This document shows positions 58,067 to 64,000 of a DNA stretch of 64,000 bases, one piece after another; the first letter of the stretch is position 1; each line of letters starts with the position of its first letter. Under the pieces are notes generated by a model. It was not told the origin of the DNA, searched no databases, and saw only the letters and a list, made by a program, of their open reading frames with translations. A program made the translations under genes and the position numbers. Origin of the DNA: Uranotaenia lowii (taxonomy: Eukaryota > Arthropoda > Insecta > Diptera > Culicidae); contig NC_073691.1 in NCBI RefSeq assembly GCF_029784155.1, positions 57,398,217-57,462,216 on the forward strand, given 5' to 3'.

Positions 58067-61000
58067 AATTCGGATTCAGAATTCAGATTCAGAATTCAGA
58101 ATTCAGATTCAGAATTCAGATTCAGCACTTAGATTCAGAATTCAGATTCAGAATTCAGATTCAGAATTCAGATTCAAAATTCAGATTCAGAATTCAGATT
58201 CAGAATTCAGACTCAGAATTCAGATTCAGAATTCAGATTCAGAATTCAGATTCAGAATTCAGATTCAGAATTCAGATTCAGAATTCAGATTCAGATTCAG
58301 AATTCAGATTCAGAATTCAGATTCAGAATTTAGATTCAGAATTCAGATTCAGAATTCAGAATTCAGATTCAGAATTCAGATTCAGAATTCAGATTCAGAA
58401 TTCAGATTCAGAATTCAGATTCAGAATTCAGATTCAGAATTCATATTCAGAATTCAGATTCAGAATTCAGATTCAGAATTCAGATTCAGAATTCAGATTC
58501 AGAATTCAGATTCAGAATTCAGATTCAGAATTCAGATTCAGAATTCAGATTCAGATTCAGAATTCAGATTCAGAATTAAGATTCAGATTCAGAATTCAGA
58601 TTCAGAATTCAGATTCAGAATTCAGATTCAGAATTCAGATTCAGAATTCAGATTCAGAATTCAGATTCAGAATTCAGATTCAGAATTCAGATTCAGAATT
58701 CAGATTCAGAATTCAGATTCAGAATTCAGATTCAGAATTCAGATTCAAAATTCAGATTCAGAACTCAGATTCAGAATTCAGATTCAGAATTCAGATTCAG
58801 AATTCAGATTCAGAATTCAGATTCAGAATTCAAATTCAGAATTAAGATTCAGAATTCAGATAAAGAAATCAGATTCAGAATTCAGATTCAGAATTCAGAT
58901 ACAGAATTCAGATTCAGAATTCAGATTCAGAATTCAGATTCAGAATTCAGATTCAGAATTCAGATTCAGAATTCAGATTCAGAATTCAGATTCAGAATTC
59001 AGATTCAGAATTCAGATTCAGAATTCAGATTCAGAATTCAGATTCAGAATTCAGATTCAGAATTCAGATTCAGAATTCAGATTCAGAATTCAGATTCAGA
59101 ATTCAGATTCAGAATTCAGATTCAGAATTCAGATTCAGAATTCAGATTCAGAATTCAGATTCAGAATTCAGATTCAGAATTCAGATTCAGAATTCAGATT
59201 CAGAATTCAGATTCAGAATTCAGATTCAGAATTCAGATTCAGAATTCAGATTCAGAATTCAGATTCAGAATTCAGATTCAGAATTAAGATTCAGAATTCA
59301 GATTCAGAATTCATATTCAGAATTCAGATTCAGAATTCAGATTCAGAATTCAGATTCAGAATTCAGATTCAGAATTCAGATTCAGAATTCAGATTCAGAA
59401 TTCAGATTCAGAATTCAGATTTAGAATTCAGATTCAGAATTCAGATTCAGAATTCAGATTCAGAATTCAGATTCAGAATTCAAATTCAGAATTCAGATTC
59501 AGAATTCAGATTCAGAATTCAGATTCAGAATTCAGATTCAGAATTCAGATTCAGAATTCAGATTCAGAATTCAGATTCAGAATTCAGATTCAGAAATCAG
59601 ATTCAGAATTCAGATTCAGAATTCAGATTCTGAATTCAGATTCAGAATTCAGATTCAGAATTCGGATTCAGAATTCAGATTCAGAATTCAGATTCAGAAT
59701 TCAGATTCAGAATTCAGATTCAGAATTCAGATTCAGAATTCAGATTCAGAATTCAGATTCAGAATTCAGATTCAGAACTCAGATTCAGAATTCAGATTCA
59801 GAATTCAGATTCAGAATTCAGATTCAGAATTCAGATTCAGAATTCAGATTCAGAATTCAGATTCAGAATTCAGAATTCAGATTCAGAATTCAGATTCAGC
59901 ACTTAGATTCAGAATTCAGATTCAGAATTCAGATTCAAAATTCAGATTCAGAATTCAGATTCAGAATTCAGATTCAGAATTCAGATTCAGAATTCAGATT
60001 CAGAATTCAGATTCAGAATTCAGATTCAGAATTCAGATTCAGAATTCAGATTCAGAATTCAGATTCAGAATTCAGATTCAGAATTCAGATTCAGAATTCA
60101 GATTCAGAATTCAGATTCAGAATTCAGATTCAGAATTCAGATTCAGAATTCAGATTCAGAAATCAGATTCAGAATTCAGATTCAGAATTCAGATTCTGAA
60201 TTCAGATTCAGAATTCAGATTCAGAATTCGGATTCAGAATTCAGATTCAGAATTCAGATTCAGAATTCAGATTCAGAATTCAGATTCAGAATTCAGATTC
60301 AGAATTCAGATTCAGAATTCAGATTCAGAATTCAGATTCAGAATTCAGATTCAGAACTCAGATTCAGAATTCAGATTCAGAATTCAGATTCAGAATTCAG
60401 ATTCAGAATTCAGATTCAGAATTCAGATTCAGAATTCAGATTCAGAATTCAGATTCAGAATTCAGATTCAGAATTCAGATTCAGAATTCAGATTCAGAAT
60501 TCAGATTCAGAATTCAGATTCAGAATTCAGAATTCAGATTCAGAATTCAGATTCAGCACTTAGATTCAGAATTCAGATTCAGAATTCAGATTCAAAATTC
60601 AGATTCAGAATTCAGATTCAGAATTCAGATTCAGAATTCAGATTAAGAATTCAGATTCAGAATTCAGATTCAGAATTCAGATTCAGAATTCAGATTCAGA
60701 ATTCAGATTCAGAATTCAGATTCAGAATTCAGATTCAGAATTCAGATTCAGAATTCAGATTCAGAATTCAGATTCAGAATTCAGATTCAGAATTCAGATT
60801 CAGAATTCAGATTCAGAATTCAGATTCAGAATTCAGATTCAGAATTCAGATTCAGAATTCAGATTCAGAATTCAGATTCAGAATTCAGATTCAGAATTCA
60901 GATTCAGAATTCAGATTCAGAATTCAGATTCAGAATTCAGATTCAGAATTCAGATTCAGAATTCAGATTCAGAATTCAGATTCAGAATTCAGATTCAGAA

Positions 61001-64000
61001 TTCAGATTCAGAATTCAGATTCAGAATTCAGATTCAGAATTCAGATTCAGAATTCAGATTCAGAATTCAGATTCAAAATTCAGATTCAGAACTCAGATTC
61101 AGAATTCAGATTCAGAATTCAGATTCAGAATTCAGATTCAGAATTCAAATTTAGAATTAAGATTCAGAATTCAGATAAAGAAATCAGATAAAGAAATCAG
61201 ATTCAGAATTCAGATTCAGAATTCAGATACAGAATTCAGATTCAGAATTCAGATTCAGAATTCAGATTCAGAATTCAGATTCAGAATTCAGATTCAGAAT
61301 TCAGATTCAGAATTCAGATTCAGAATTCAGATTCAGAATTCAGATTCAGAATTCAGATTCAGAATTCAGATTCAGAATTCAGATTCAGAATTCAGATTCA
61401 GAATTCAGATTCAGAATTCAGATTCAGAATTCAGATTCAGAATTCAGATTCAGAATTCAGATTCAGAATTCAGATTCAGAATTCAGATTCAGAATTCAGA
61501 TTCAGAATTCAGATTCAGAATTCAGATTCTGAATTCAGATTCAGAATTCAGATTCAGAATTCGGATTCAGAATTCAGATTCAGAATTCAGATTCAGAATT
61601 CAGATTCAGAATTCAGATTCAGAATTCAGATTCAGAATTCAGATTCAGAATTCAGATTCAGAATTCAGATTCAGAATTCAGATTCAGAATTCAGATTCAG
61701 AATTCAGATTCAGAACTCAGATTCAGAATTCAGATTCAGAATTCAGATTCAGAATTCAGATTCAGAATTCAGATTCAGAATTCAGATTCAAAATTCAGAA
61801 TTCAGATTCAGAATTCAGATTCAGCACTTAGATTCAGAATTCAGATTCAGAATTCAGATTCAAAATTCAGATTCAGAATTCAGATTCAGAATTCAGATTC
61901 AGAATTCAGATTCAGAATTCAGATTCAGAATTCAGATTCAGAATTCAGATTCAGAATTCAGATTCAGAATTCAGATTCAGAATTCAGATTCAGAATTCAG
62001 ATTCAGAATTCAGATTCAGAATTCAGATTCAGAATTCAGATTCAAAATTCAGATTCAGAACTCAGATTCAGAATTCAGATTCAGAATTCAGATTCAGAAT
62101 TCAGATTCAGAATTCAAATTCAGAATTAAGATTCAGAATTCAGATAAAGAAATCAGATTCAGAATTCAGATTCAGAATTCAGATACAGAATTCAGATTCA
62201 GAATTCAGATTCAGAATTCAGATTCAGAATTCAGATTCAGAATTCAGATTCAGAATTCAGATTCAGAATTCAGATTCAGAATTCAGATTCAGAATTCAGA
62301 TTCAGAATTCAGATTCAGAATTCAGATTCAGAATTCAGATTCAGAATTCAGATTCAGAATTCAGATTCAGAATTCAGATTCAGAATTCAGATTCAGAATT
62401 CAGATTCAGAATTCAGATTCAGAATTCAGATTCAGAATTCAGATTCAGAATTCAGATTCAGAATTCAGATTCAGAATTCAGATTCAGAATTCAGATTCAG
62501 AATTCAGATTCAGAATTCAGATTCAGAATTCAGATTCTGAATTCAGATTCAGAATTCAGATTCAGAATTCGGATTCAGAATTCAGATTCAGAATTCAGAT
62601 TCAGAATTCAGATTCAGAATTCAGATTCAGAATTCAGATTCAGAATTCAGATTCAGAATTCAGATTCAGAATTCAGATTCAGAACTTAGATTCAGAATTC
62701 AGATTCAGAATTCAGTTTCAGAATTCAGATTCAGAATTCAGATTCAGAATTCAGATTCAGAATTCAGAATTCAGATTCAGAATTCAGATTCAGCACTTAG
62801 ATTCAGAATTCAGATTCAGAATTCAGATTCAAAATTCAGATTCAGAATTCAGATTCAGAATTCAGATTCAGAATTCAGATTCAGAATTCAGATTCAGAAT
62901 TCAGATTCAGAATTCAGATTCAGAATTCAGATTCAGAATTCAGATTCAGAATTCAGATTCAGAATTCAGATTCAGAATTCAGATTCAGAATTCAGATTCA
63001 GAAATCAGATTCAGAATTCAGATTCAGAATTCAGATTCTGAATTCAGATTCAGAATTCAGATTCAGAATTCGGATTCAGAATTCAGATTCAGAATTCAGA
63101 TTCAGAATTCAGATTCAGAATTCAGATTCAGAATTCAGATTCAGAATTCAGATTCAGAATTCAGATTCAGAATTCAGATTCAGAATTCAGATTCAGAACT
63201 CAGATTCAGAATTCAGATTCAGAATTCAGATTCAGAATTCAGATTCAGAATTCAGATTCAGAATTCAGATTCAGAATTCAGATTCAGAATTCAGATTCAG
63301 AATTTAGATTCAGAATTCAGAATTCAGATTCAGAATTCAGATTCAGCACTTAGATTCAGAATTCAGATTCAGAATTCAGATTCAAAATTCAGATTCAGAA
63401 TTCAGATTCAGAATTCAGATTCAGAATTCAGATTCAGAATTCAGATTCAGAATTCAGATTCAGAATTCAGATTCAGAATTCAGATTCAGAATTCAGATTC
63501 AGAATTCAGATTCAGAATTCAGATTCAGAATTCAGATTCAGAATTCAGATTCAGAATTCAGATTCAGAATTCAGATTCAGAATTCAGATTCAGAATTCAG
63601 ATTCAGAATTCAGATTCAGAATTCAGATTCAGAATTCAGATTCAGAATTCAGATTCAGAATTCAGATTCAGAATTCAGATTCAGAATTCAGATTCAGAAT
63701 TCAGATTCAGAATTCAGATTCAGAATTCAGATTCAGAATTCAGATTCAGAATTCAGATTCAGAATTCAGATTCAGAATTCAGATTCAGAATTCAGATTCA
63801 GAATTCAGATTCAGAATTCAGATTCAGAATTCAGATTCAGAATTCAGATTCAGAATTCAGATTCAGAATTCAGATTCAGAATTCAGATTCAGAATTCAGA
63901 TTCAGAATTCAGATTCAGAATTCAGATTCAGAATTCAGATTCAGAATTCAGATTCAGAATTCAGATTCAGAATTCAGATTCAGAATTCAGATTCAGAATT
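58067..64000. repeat. 13-bp satellite (GATTCAGAATTCA)n, open at the window end
   Basis: About 450 copies of GATTCAGAATTCA, itself a 6+7 doublet of ATTCAG and AATTCAG; GAATTC (EcoRI) occurs in most units. Variant markers recur as linked groups. CAGCACTTAG occurs near 58125, 59898, 60555, 61822, 62788 and 63347. GATTCTGAATTC followed by GAATTCGG occurs near 59627, 60194, 61528, 62535 and 63035. GATAAAGAAATCAG with GATACAGAATTC occurs near 58860, 61175 and 62143. Multi-hundred-base blocks have therefore been duplicated within the array. No coding meaning. Confidence 0.98.

Noticed and set aside
58067..64000. CRISPR-like or regulatory repeat array
   Set aside because: Units are contiguous with no unique spacers, in a eukaryotic context; it is a simple minisatellite.

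Overview
The window is eukaryotic nuclear DNA from an insect, most likely a mosquito (Culicidae). The reasons are a spliced insect-type odorant receptor gene, two Tc1/mariner transposases whose catalytic spacing is D-37-E (a family known from mosquitoes), a tRNA-derived SINE resembling mosquito Feilai-type SINEs, an arthropod-type Helitron, an APE-type LINE and a very high load of tandem repeats in AT-rich sequence. Nothing looks bacterial or viral. I could not run searches. Family assignments come from motifs, and most repeat edges were read by eye, good to a few bases where a target-site duplication is quoted and to tens of bases otherwise.

Layout. 1-6200: a SINE, anonymous DNA, then a decayed Ty3/gypsy-type retrotransposon (about 3340-6180) preceded by three blocks of diverged short repeats. 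6600-7880: a roughly 133-bp tandem repeat carrying palindromic GCCATCTT/AAGATGGC motifs and one inserted foldback element. 7904-10113: a complete non-autonomous Helitron (5' TC, 3' hairpin plus CTAG, inserted between A and T) filled with about twelve copies of a 150-bp repeat. 13080-14966: a broken mariner transposase next to a TTAA-flanked inverted-repeat element. 15784-19216: a nearly full-length non-LTR retrotransposon disabled by one frameshift and one stop. 20770-21600: a 9-bp satellite.

24343-31684: the only convincing host gene, a five-exon odorant receptor of 424 residues. Its last intron (5.78 kb) is almost wholly a 7/14-bp satellite, into which a 2.67-kb element with about 610-bp inverted repeats has inserted. 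The last exon, 17 codons carrying the family's typical C-terminus, lies beyond this block.

31685-47055: AT-rich intergenic DNA with a few MITEs, a more GC-rich anonymous stretch (35.0-42.7 kb) with short repeats and a direct-repeat pair, and a 115-bp tandem array. 47056-52068: an old D37E mariner broken up by three later insertions: a MITE carrying a spliced-gene-like cargo, a second D37E mariner, and a small LTR element without genes (TRIM-like, minus strand, TTAGC duplication). 52700-57650: low-confidence or short inverted-repeat elements. 58067-64000: a 13-bp satellite with an EcoRI site in nearly every unit, running off the window.

Apart from the receptor, every coding trace belongs to a transposable element, and the genes form no pathway together. 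The most interesting content is structural: a satellite-expanded terminal intron in a chemoreceptor gene, and a well-preserved record of nested insertions.
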